In this document: positions 24,306-30,246 of the stretch, piece by piece
Position numbering within the stretch: position 1 is the first letter of the stretch
Layout of the letters: every line of letters starts with the position of its first letter
Source of the DNA: Ruminococcus sp.
GTDB taxonomy: Bacteria; Bacillota; Clostridia; Oscillospirales; Ruminococcaceae
Length of the DNA: 32,434 nt
NCBI RefSeq assembly: GCF_024692365.1
Contig: NZ_JAILMR010000055.1
Coordinates: forward strand, 1-32,434
Reading direction: 5' to 3'
The notes under the pieces: model-generated
Database searches by the model: none
What the model was told of the DNA's origin: nothing
What the model saw: only the letters and a program-made list of their open reading frames with translations
Program-made: the position numbers and the translations under genes

Positions 24306-24318
24306 GCCCATTTTTCAA

Positions 24319-24350
24319 AACCCGCGTTTTTGCTTGCATTAACCCGCGTT
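24319..24350 (+). promoter_or_regulatory. Phased direct repeat at the response regulator promoter
   Basis: AACCCGCGTT occurs at 24319-24328 and 24341-24350, exactly 22 bp (two helical turns) apart, flanking the -35 element. This is a plausible binding site for a LuxR/NarL-type regulator, perhaps the downstream gene product itself. Confidence 0.55.
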
Positions 24351-24362
24351 CTGTGATATACT
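24334..24362 (+). promoter_or_regulatory. Promoter of the response regulator gene
   Basis: TTGCAT (24334-24339), 17 bp, TATACT (24357-24362), with extended -10 TGATATACT. The poor -35 fits activation by a bound regulator. Confidence 0.65.
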
Positions 24363-24412
24363 ATTATATAGAAACGGAAAAAATCCACGCGCAAAAGAAA
24401 TGAGGACTGCAC

Positions 24413-25039
24413 ATGAGGATAATAGTCACCGATGACGACAAGCTTGTGGCATTGTCGCTGAAAACTATACTTGAAAGCACAGGGCGCATAACCGTTGAAG
24501 CTATGGCTTCATGCGGCGAAGAAGCTGTCCGCCTGTACGACGAACTTTCCCCCGATGTCATGCTGATGGATATCCGCATGGAGGGCATGACAGGGCTTGA
24601 AGCAGGCGAGAAGATACTCGCAGCCCACCCCGATGCAAAACTTCTCTATCTGACGACTTTCAACGATGATGAATACATAGTCAAAGCCCTCAGCATGGGC
24701 GCAAAGGGCTATATGCTCAAACAGGATTTCGAGGGCATAGCCGCTGCGCTTGAAGCCGTCGCAGGGGGTCAAAGCGTTTTCGGTGAAAAAATAGTCAGCC
24801 GACTTCCCGAGCTTATGTCCCGCAAGGAAGAATTCGACTTTGCGGCTCACGGCATCAGCGACAAGGAGCGGGAGATAATGGAAGCGGTGGCTTCGGGGCT
24901 CAGCAACAAGGAGATAGCAGCAGAGCTGTTCTTAGGCGAGGGCACTGTGAGGAACTATATCAGCAATCTGCTGGACAAATTACAGCTGCGCGACCGCACA
25001 CAGCTGGCGGTGTACTATTATACAGAGGTGAAAAAATGA
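24413..25039 (+). CDS. NarL/LuxR-type response regulator
   Basis: The protein has 208 residues. Receiver domain ~1-118: acidic pocket D7-D9, phospho-Asp53 in VMLMDIRMEG, Thr81/Thr82 in LYLTTFND, and Lys103 in GYMLKQD. The LuxR-type helix-turn-helix is at ~145-205 (ISDKEREIMEAVASGLSNKEIAAELFLGEGTVRNYISNLL). It is the expected partner of the HisKA_3 kinase at 21626, the only kinase in the window. The ATG of the next gene overlaps its stop by 4 nt, so the two are translationally coupled. Direct repeats in its promoter suggest autoregulation. Confidence 0.92.
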   Translation: MRIIVTDDDKLVALSLKTILESTGRITVEAMASCGEEAVRLYDELSPDVMLMDIRMEGMTGLEAGEKILAAHPDAKLLYLTTFNDDEYIVKALSMGAKGYMLKQDFEGIAAALEAVAGGQSVFGEKIVSRLPELMSRKEEFDFAAHGISDKEREIMEAVASGLSNKEIAAELFLGEGTVRNYISNLLDKLQLRDRTQLAVYYYTEVKK

Positions 25040-25377
25040 ACATTCAGATCTTCGGCAAAGCAAAAAGCTTTGATACCAAAAAAGCAGAGCGCTACTTTAA
25101 GGAGCGCGGCATAAAATTCCAGTCCATCGACCTTGTCAGCAAGGGCATGAGCAAAGGCGAGTTCGATTCGGTGCTGAAAGCAGTGGGCGATATCGAAAAA
25201 CTCATCGACCCGAAAGCAAAGGGCGAAACTGCTGACCTGCTTAAATATCTGGGCAGTACCGAGGAAAAGCGGGAAAAACTTCTTGAAGAACCCACACTTA
25301 TAGCCGCACCTGTCGTCCGCAACGGCAGACAAGCAACCGTCGGCTATTGCCCCGATGTCTGGAAAAACTGGGAGTGA
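25036..25377 (+). CDS. ArsC/Spx-fold protein lacking the catalytic cysteine
   Basis: The protein has 113 residues, the size of the ArsC-like family. It keeps the thioredoxin-like fold markers: MNIQIFG start, FDTKKAERYFKERGIKFQSIDL, KGMSKGEFDSVL, the cis-proline region LIAAPVVRNG, and the GYCPDVW end. At the position where family members carry the redox cysteine (K-C-FDTKKA) this one has Ser11, encoded AGC, one base from TGC. Arsenate or disulfide reduction by the usual mechanism is therefore unlikely; a binding or Spx-like regulatory role is possible. GAGGTG precedes the ATG inside the regulator gene. The operon with a response regulator suggests a link to that signalling pathway. Confidence 0.82.
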   Translation: MNIQIFGKAKSFDTKKAERYFKERGIKFQSIDLVSKGMSKGEFDSVLKAVGDIEKLIDPKAKGETADLLKYLGSTEEKREKLLEEPTLIAAPVVRNGRQATVGYCPDVWKNWE

Positions 25378-25393
25378 CCTGACTAAAAACACT

Positions 25394-25428
25394 CGGAGGA
25401 CAGCACATCAGCCGTCCTCCGTTATTTT
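25394..25428 (+). terminator. Terminator of the response regulator operon
   Basis: CGGAGGAC (25394-25401) pairs with GTCCTCCG (25414-25421), followed by TTATTTTAT. Confidence 0.8.
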
Positions 25429-25536
25429 ATGCCCCGCTTTTCCGACTTATTATCTGCCTTATCAGACAGTTTTTAAGTAAGTATTAAAATTTGAAAAAAC
25501 ATTTTTATCTTAAACGTTATCTTCAAATTTAAGCTG

Positions 25537-25565
25537 TTGATTTTCTGTCGGAAATATGGTATAAT
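25537..25565 (+). promoter_or_regulatory. Promoter of the TSCPD gene
   Basis: TTGATT (25537-25542), 17 bp, TATAAT (25560-25565). Confidence 0.75.
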
Positions 25566-25612
25566 ATCTGCACAAACCACCATGAGTCCGAAGTTTTCCA
25601 AGGAGGGATAAT

Positions 25613-25870
25613 ATGGCGACTTATGATTATACGCCACACGGTGTATGTGCCAGAAAAATAACCTTTGATATCGTTGACGGAAAGCTGCACGATGTTGGTT
25701 TCGTAGGCGGATGCAATGGCAATCTGAAAGCCATAGGCGTGCTGCTGGAGGGCAAAGACCCTAAGGAAGCCGTTAGTCTGCTGAAAGGCAACGATTGCAG
25801 CGGAAGAGGCACTTCCTGTGCCGACCAGCTTGCCATAGCAGTAGAAAAAGCTCTGGCAGAAAATCCCTGA
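25613..25870 (+). CDS. Stand-alone TSCPD-domain protein
   Basis: The protein has 85 residues. The domain is the one found at the C-terminus of class II ribonucleotide reductases, here free-standing: YTPHGVCARKITFDI, FVGGCNGNLKAIGVLLEGK, and the name-giving motif as GTSCADQLA. Four cysteines (about 12, 34, 62, 69) could bind metal or act in redox. In Clostridia such proteins are often listed as TIGR03905-type, with no proven function. AAGGAGGG lies ahead of the ATG. It is a single-gene unit with its own promoter; a bidirectional terminator follows. Confidence 0.88.
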   Translation: MATYDYTPHGVCARKITFDIVDGKLHDVGFVGGCNGNLKAIGVLLEGKDPKEAVSLLKGNDCSGRGTSCADQLAIAVEKALAENP

Positions 25871-25963
25871 CTCCCCTGCGCTTTTTTTCATAAGCGCCGC
25901 TAGGGAGATTCCCGTTATCACAGATGATCTCATCGGATCACGGGAACAAAAATGATGCATCAT
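25871..25963. other. Hairpin-rich spacer after the TSCPD gene
   Basis: Three inverted repeats occur in a row: CTCCC..GCGCTT/AAGCGC..GGGAG (25871-25907), TTCCCGT/ACGGGAA (25909-25915, 25940-25946), and the palindrome ATGATGCATCAT (25952-25963). No gene is seen. They may form a structured 3' end; the purpose is unclear. Confidence 0.4.
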
Positions 25964-25980
25964 GCATTTATAACAATCGC

Positions 25981-26017
25981 AAAACACCTCCGAACTTCTT
26001 GGTTCGGAGGTGTTTTT
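25981..26017. terminator. Bidirectional terminator between TSCPD and aminotransferase genes
   Basis: AAAACACCTCCGAAC pairs with GTTCGGAGGTGTTTTT around TTCTTG. Confidence 0.93.
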
Positions 26018-26060
26018 GATGATCGTATATTTTGTCAGCCTCGGAGGGCTGCTCGATTGT

Positions 26061-27341
26061 TTACTCTGCCAGCAGCTTTTCAGCACTTGCAAGCTTAACA
26101 CATACGGTGAAGAGTTTTGCAGCTATCTTCAGTTCCTCAACAGGGGGATATGTGGGAGCAACACGAATATTCTTGTCATCGGGATCCTTGCCGTAGGGGA
26201 AAGTAGCACCTGCACCTGTCAGAACAACGCCAGCCTCCTTGCAGAGAGAAACTATGCGCTTTGCAGTACCGTTCATAGCGTTGAAGCTTACGAAATAACC
26301 ACCGTTGGGCTTAGTCCACTCAGCAACGCCAAGATCGCCCAGTTCCTTGTCGAGAGTATCCAGAACGACCTCAAAACGGGGAGCTATAAGTGCCTTGTGC
26401 TTCTTCATGTGCTCTTTCAGTCCCTCAAAATCGCCGAAGAACTTAACGTGTCTCAGCTGATTGATCTTGTCGTGACCGATAGTCTGAACAGTCATCAGAG
26501 AGAGGATATACTTGATATTAGCTTCACTTGCGCCCATAACTGCAACGCCCGCGCCCGCATAGCTGATCTTGGAAGTAGATGCGAACATAACAACTCTGTC
26601 AGGGTTGCCCGCAGCCTTGCACTCATCAAGAATGTTCAGCAGCTTGTCGGGAGTATCCGTCAGGTGGTGAACGCAGTAAGCGTTATCCCAGAAGATACGG
26701 AAGTCAGAAGCCTTGGGCTTGAGAGCAGCAAATCTCTTAACAGTTTCATCGCTGTAAGTAACACCTGTGGGGTTAGCGTACATAGGAACGCACCAGATAC
26801 CCTTGATGCTGTCGTCCTCAGCAACCAGCTTTTCGATCATATCCATATCGGGACCATTTTCATCGGTAGGGATATTGATCATCTCGATACCGAACTTCTG
26901 GCAGATAAGGAAATGTCTGTCATAACCGGGAACGGGGCAGAGCCACTTGATCTTACCCTGATCTCTCCAGGGCTTGGACTCCTCATCAACACCGAAAAGG
27001 AGATACTTAGCGATAGTATCATACATTATATTAAGGCTGGAGTTACCGAATACGATAAGCTCCTTCTCACTTACACCCAGCATAGGCGCAAAGAGCTTTT
27101 TAGCAGCAGGGATACCGTCAAGACCGCCGTAGTTCCTGCAATCAACGCCGTTATCATCAAAGCAGTCGCTGCTCTTTGAAACGCAGGTCAGCAGACCTTC
27201 TGTAAGGTCGAGCTGCTCAGCGGCAGGCTTACCTCTAGCCATATTCAGTGCAAGACCCTGAGCCTTATAGCCGTCATACTCCTCCTGCACCTTATTTTTG
27301 AACTCCAGAAGCTGTTCACGGGACATCTCTGTTAACTTCAT
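26061..27341 (-). CDS. Aspartate aminotransferase, PLP-dependent fold type I (PF12897-like subgroup)
   Basis: The protein has 426 residues. Recognisable parts are LNMARGKPAAEQLDLTEG at the N-terminus, GNSSLNIMYD, CPVPGYDRHF (ring stacking region), MYANPTGVTYSD (substrate and cofactor contact, with Asn-Pro-Thr-Gly), IFWDNAYCVHHL (Asp for the PLP nitrogen), FASTSKISYAGAGVA (Lys of the internal aldimine) and NIRVAPTYPP (Arg for the substrate carboxylate). This pattern fits the subgroup Ic aspartate aminotransferases, which make aspartate from oxaloacetate and glutamate. GGAGGGT precedes the ATG. It stands alone with a promoter at 27397-27425. Confidence 0.88.
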   Translation of the reverse strand: MKLTEMSREQLLEFKNKVQEEYDGYKAQGLALNMARGKPAAEQLDLTEGLLTCVSKSSDCFDDNGVDCRNYGGLDGIPAAKKLFAPMLGVSEKELIVFGNSSLNIMYDTIAKYLLFGVDEESKPWRDQGKIKWLCPVPGYDRHFLICQKFGIEMINIPTDENGPDMDMIEKLVAEDDSIKGIWCVPMYANPTGVTYSDETVKRFAALKPKASDFRIFWDNAYCVHHLTDTPDKLLNILDECKAAGNPDRVVMFASTSKISYAGAGVAVMGASEANIKYILSLMTVQTIGHDKINQLRHVKFFGDFEGLKEHMKKHKALIAPRFEVVLDTLDKELGDLGVAEWTKPNGGYFVSFNAMNGTAKRIVSLCKEAGVVLTGAGATFPYGKDPDDKNIRVAPTYPPVEELKIAAKLFTVCVKLASAEKLLAE

Positions 27342-27396
27342 ATTCTTGTACCCTCCGAAATAATAAGCTAAAATACTGTCTTAATCCGACTATTGT

Positions 27397-27425
27397 ATTG
27401 TACTCCATTTTTTACGATTTTGCAA
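27397..27425 (-). promoter_or_regulatory. Promoter of the aminotransferase gene
   Basis: Minus strand TTGCAA (27425-27420), 17 bp, TACAAT (27402-27397). Confidence 0.6.
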
Positions 27426-27499
27426 GTGAAAAAGACTCATCCTGCAAAAAATCTCCATTTTACACTAACCGAAGCCGACCTCTACCCCGAATATAGGCG

Positions 27500-27516
27500 A
27501 ATTAGATAATCTAATT
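27500..27516. other. Perfect 8-bp inverted repeat
   Basis: AATTAGAT-A-ATCTAATT stands alone in the 444-bp gap between the aminotransferase and TerD genes. An operator is possible; no regulator is nearby. Confidence 0.35.
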
Positions 27517-27570
27517 GCAAAAGTTTATGAAATATCTTTTAAGCGTTTGCCCAGAAGCGCTGACGCTCAA

Positions 27571-27639
27571 TGAATAATGAATAGTGAATAATGAAAAATG
27601 GATAATTGTGGTATCGCCTTCGGCGATGTATTATTTTTT
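27571..27639 (+). repeat. AT-rich TGAATAATGAA-type intergenic repeat with terminator-like hairpin
   Basis: Imperfect direct repeats (TGAATAATGAATAGTGAATAA, one further AATGA unit) lead to ATCGCC-TTC-GGCGAT and TGTATTATTTTTT. I believe similar AATGAATAATGAA strings occur as dispersed intergenic repeats in related bacteria, but this is from memory. No transcript that needs terminating on this strand is evident. Confidence 0.45.
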
Positions 27640-27686
27640 GCTGATTTGGGAGTGCTTTTCTCTGCTGATTATTTCTGTTTCAGGTC

Positions 27687-27715
27687 TTGAAAATTCGGGA
27701 ATTTTGTGATATAAT
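27687..27715 (+). promoter_or_regulatory. Promoter of the TerD-AIM24 operon
   Basis: TTGAAA (27687-27692), 17 bp, TATAAT (27710-27715), with extended -10 TGATATAAT. Confidence 0.8.
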
Positions 27716-27785
27716 AACAGTGTATAAACAAAACAAATAAAGTCCCCTTTCGGGACAATACACAAAAGGACAAGGAGGCAGCAGC

Positions 27786-29141
27786 ATGAGTCTTTTAGTT
27801 CCTATGATAACCAGAGGCGCTTTAGGCAGAAACGACCTCTTGAACAACTATGGCACAACAAACTTTGTTCAGCCGCCGATAAACGATCTCACAGGTCTGA
27901 TGAACCGCGGTGCCATGATGGGCGGAATGTCGGGTATGGGTGCTATGGGCGGTGGCATCGTAAACCCAAGCTCTGTCGGAGGATTTGTCACAGGTGCAGC
28001 TGTGGGTGCGGTGGCTATGAGTGCTATGCAAAACGGCGGTTTCAACGGTGCAAACAGCATCGACCACCCCAATGGTGGTATGAACCGTAATATGAATCAG
28101 CCCCAGAATGGCTATCAGAACAACGGCTACAACAATCAGCCACAGAATGGTTACCAGAACAACGGCTACAACAATCAGCCTCAGAATGGCTACCAGAACA
28201 ACGGTTATAATAATCAGCCACAGAACGGTTACCAGAACAACGGCTACAATAATCAGCCGCAGAACGGTTACCAGAACAACGGCTACAATAATCAGCCGCA
28301 GAACGGCTACCAGAACAACGGCTATAATAATCAGCCCGCAGGCGACTCTCTTGATGCGCTGTTCGCACAGCCGCAGCAGCCGGTGAGAAATCAGCCGCCC
28401 CAGCAGAATCAGCAAAATCCACAACAGAACGCATGGGAACCTGTGAGAAATACACCAAGGGCAGGACAGACCAATTTCGGCGTTCAGCAGCCTGTCAACA
28501 ATGCACCTGCAAGCTATGCTTCAAATCCCGCAAACAGCCGCCCGAACATCAAGCGCAACCGCGTTGAACCTACGGGTGACAGGCTTGCAAAGGGACAGAA
28601 GTACTCCATCAAAGACAGAGACGGAAGACCCGTGGAACAGCTTAAAATATGCCTTGGCTGGGACGTCAAGGACGGCAGGGTTGAACTGGACGCTTCGGCT
28701 TTCATGCTTTGCGATAACGGAAAAGTTCCCGGGGACGAATGGTTCATCTTCTACGGTCAACCCGACAGCCCCGACAACGGTCTTCACTACAAGATATTCA
28801 AGGACGATCCCAATTCACCCGACGATGCAGCTATCATCATGGATCTCTCCCGCGTAGATGCTAGGGTGACGAAGATAGCGCTGGCAGTAACTATTTACGA
28901 GGCTGCGGTACATTCGCTGAATTTCGGCATGGTGCAGAACCTCTATGCACGTATACTTGACAGCCGCACCAACCGCGAGATAGCATCATTCAAAATGGAG
29001 GATTGCTATTCATCGGTCACGGCGATGGTACTGGGCGAGCTTTACCGCTACAAAGGCGAATGGAAATTCAATGCGGTAGGCGCGGGTAAAAATCTTGATC
29101 TGGCGGCGTTCTGCGGAATGTACGGCGTTGCGCTCGAATAG
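27786..29141 (+). CDS. TerD-family protein with Gly/Met and Gln/Asn-rich N-terminal region
   Basis: The protein has 451 residues. Residues ~40-85 are Gly/Met/Ala-rich and hydrophobic. Residues ~105-182 hold six exact-length repeats of QPQNGYQNNGYNN (39 bp each at 28098-28331), followed by more Gln/Pro/Asn-rich sequence to ~265. The TerD domain fills ~270-451: LKICLGWDV, VELDASAFML, calcium-site type acidic residues around DDPNSPDDAAIIMDL, then SVTAMVLGELYRYKGEWKFNAVGAG. TerD proteins bind calcium and act in envelope stress and tellurite or phage resistance systems, by mechanisms still unclear. The Gln/Asn/Tyr tract is prion-like and could drive assembly. AAGGAGG precedes the ATG; an AIM24 gene follows 19 nt later. 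Confidence 0.85.
   Translation: MSLLVPMITRGALGRNDLLNNYGTTNFVQPPINDLTGLMNRGAMMGGMSGMGAMGGGIVNPSSVGGFVTGAAVGAVAMSAMQNGGFNGANSIDHPNGGMNRNMNQPQNGYQNNGYNNQPQNGYQNNGYNNQPQNGYQNNGYNNQPQNGYQNNGYNNQPQNGYQNNGYNNQPQNGYQNNGYNNQPAGDSLDALFAQPQQPVRNQPPQQNQQNPQQNAWEPVRNTPRAGQTNFGVQQPVNNAPASYASNPANSRPNIKRNRVEPTGDRLAKGQKYSIKDRDGRPVEQLKICLGWDVKDGRVELDASAFMLCDNGKVPGDEWFIFYGQPDSPDNGLHYKIFKDDPNSPDDAAIIMDLSRVDARVTKIALAVTIYEAAVHSLNFGMVQNLYARILDSRTNREIASFKMEDCYSSVTAMVLGELYRYKGEWKFNAVGAGKNLDLAAFCGMYGVALE
28098..28331 (+). repeat. Six tandem 39-bp coding repeats
   Basis: Units start at 28098, 28137, 28176, 28215, 28254 and 28293, each encoding QPQNGYQNNGYNN, with only synonymous differences between units. There are no spacers, so it is not a CRISPR array. 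Confidence 0.95.
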
Positions 29142-29160
29142 TCGAAAAGGAGAATACATC

Positions 29161-29904
29161 ATGGTAATGTTTGAAACAGTCAACGAACTTTGTCTGAAAA
29201 TAACCTGCCGCGGCGGCGGTGATTTTATATACACAAAAGCAGGCGCTTTTATCGGCGGCGAATGCGTGGGTCCCAAGAACTACACATTCACAAAAGTAAT
29301 GCTGGGACCTCAGGAAGGCTTCGGTCATGCGCTGCTTGGTCAGATAACACGTAGGATAACAGGCGAAAATCTGCCCCTGATGAAGGTTGAATTTCAGGGC
29401 GACAGCGTTACATATTACGCCAACGACCAGCAGCACGTGGTAGTTTACAAGCTTGAACCCAACGAGACTATCTCCATCGAAAGCGAGAATATCCTTGCTT
29501 TCTCCCGCGAGTGCAAGTACGGCGTGCGTTTTCTGGGACAGGGCGTTATCTCTCAGAAAGGTCTTGCGACTTCAACGCTGACAGGTCAGGGCAACGATTC
29601 ATACGTGGCTATACTGGTTGACGGCAACCCGCTGGTACTCAGCAATATACAGTCGGGTGCGACCCTTGAAGCCGACCCCGATGCGACAGTATGCTGGATA
29701 GGTGCAGACCCCACTTTGAGGACAGATATCTCTTGGAGAAACTTCATCGGTCAGAGTTCAGGCGAATCCTATATGTTTGAATGGCCGCCCCAGGCACCCG
29801 CAACGGTCATCATACAGCCCGAAGAACGTACATCGGGCGTAGATGTATCCATGGACGGCAGGGCATCAGGCTCTCGTCCTTCTGCACAGAGAAGATTGTA
29901 CTGA
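29161..29904 (+). CDS. AIM24-family protein
   Basis: The protein has 247 residues. It shows the all-beta AIM24/TIGR00266 pattern: GGGDFIYTKAGAFIGGE near the start, LLGQITRRITGENL, YKLEPNETISIESENILAFS, and the late DGNPLVLSN segment; the C-terminal ~30 residues are polar and low in structure. Bacterial members often sit beside TerD genes in envelope-stress clusters, as here; the molecular function is unknown. ATG at 29161 was chosen because AAAGGAG stands before it; the longer open frame begins inside the TerD gene without a ribosome site. It is cotranscribed with the TerD gene (19-nt gap). Confidence 0.88.
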   Translation: MVMFETVNELCLKITCRGGGDFIYTKAGAFIGGECVGPKNYTFTKVMLGPQEGFGHALLGQITRRITGENLPLMKVEFQGDSVTYYANDQQHVVVYKLEPNETISIESENILAFSRECKYGVRFLGQGVISQKGLATSTLTGQGNDSYVAILVDGNPLVLSNIQSGATLEADPDATVCWIGADPTLRTDISWRNFIGQSSGESYMFEWPPQAPATVIIQPEERTSGVDVSMDGRASGSRPSAQRRLY

Positions 29905-29937
29905 TATCATAGTTTGAATAAAAGTGAGGTTTCTCAA

Positions 29938-30078
29938 ATGAAAGGTTTAGTAAAGCTGAAAAGCGATCCTAAAAGATCTAAAGTAATTTTTGGAGCAATG
30001 TTTTTATTCTTCATATCTTACCTATCCTTCTGTAATGGTGAGCATATCGGAAGATTTATTTATACCGCCCTTCACTGA
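29938..30078 (+). CDS. Small membrane protein of 46 residues
   Basis: The frame starts MKGLVKLKSDPKRSKVIFG, followed by a hydrophobic helix (AMFLFFISYLSFC) and a short tail (NGEHIGRFIYTALH). GTGAGGT is well placed before the ATG. It is 33 nt after the AIM24 gene, in the same direction and before the shared terminator, so it looks like the third gene of the TerD-AIM24 operon. No family recognised. The basic N-terminus and single helix suggest a membrane peptide with its N-terminus inside. Confidence 0.6.
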   Translation: MKGLVKLKSDPKRSKVIFGAMFLFFISYLSFCNGEHIGRFIYTALH

Positions 30079-30135
30079 TAAGACCTTGATGCTTTTAGGC
30101 AAGATAGTCGTGGTCGGTATATAGGCAGAAATTCA

Positions 30136-30168
30136 GCCCCCGAGCTTTTAAAAGTTCGGGGGCATTTT
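30136..30168 (+). terminator. Terminator of the TerD-AIM24 operon
   Basis: GCCCCCGA (30136-30143) pairs with TCGGGGGC (30156-30163), followed by ATTTTAAAT. Confidence 0.82.
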
Positions 30169-30198
30169 AAATGACCTAGCTTTCGATAACATTGATAA

Positions 30199-30234
30199 CA
30201 AAAAGAACCACCCTTGCGGGTGGCTCTCTTTTTA
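30199..30234 (-). terminator. Terminator of the wall-anchored repeat protein gene
   Basis: On the minus strand AGCCACCC-GCAA-GGGTGGTT is followed by CTTTTTGTT. A-tracts on the other side make it bidirectional. Confidence 0.88.
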
Positions 30235-30246
30235 TCAGATCAGAAA

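Noticed and set aside
26010..27179. 389-residue plus-strand open frame
   Set aside because: It is antisense to the clearly identified aminotransferase and has no ribosome site or family motif.
28098..28331. Possible CRISPR array
   Set aside because: The 39-bp repeats are contiguous without spacers, in frame with the TerD gene, and differ only at synonymous positions.
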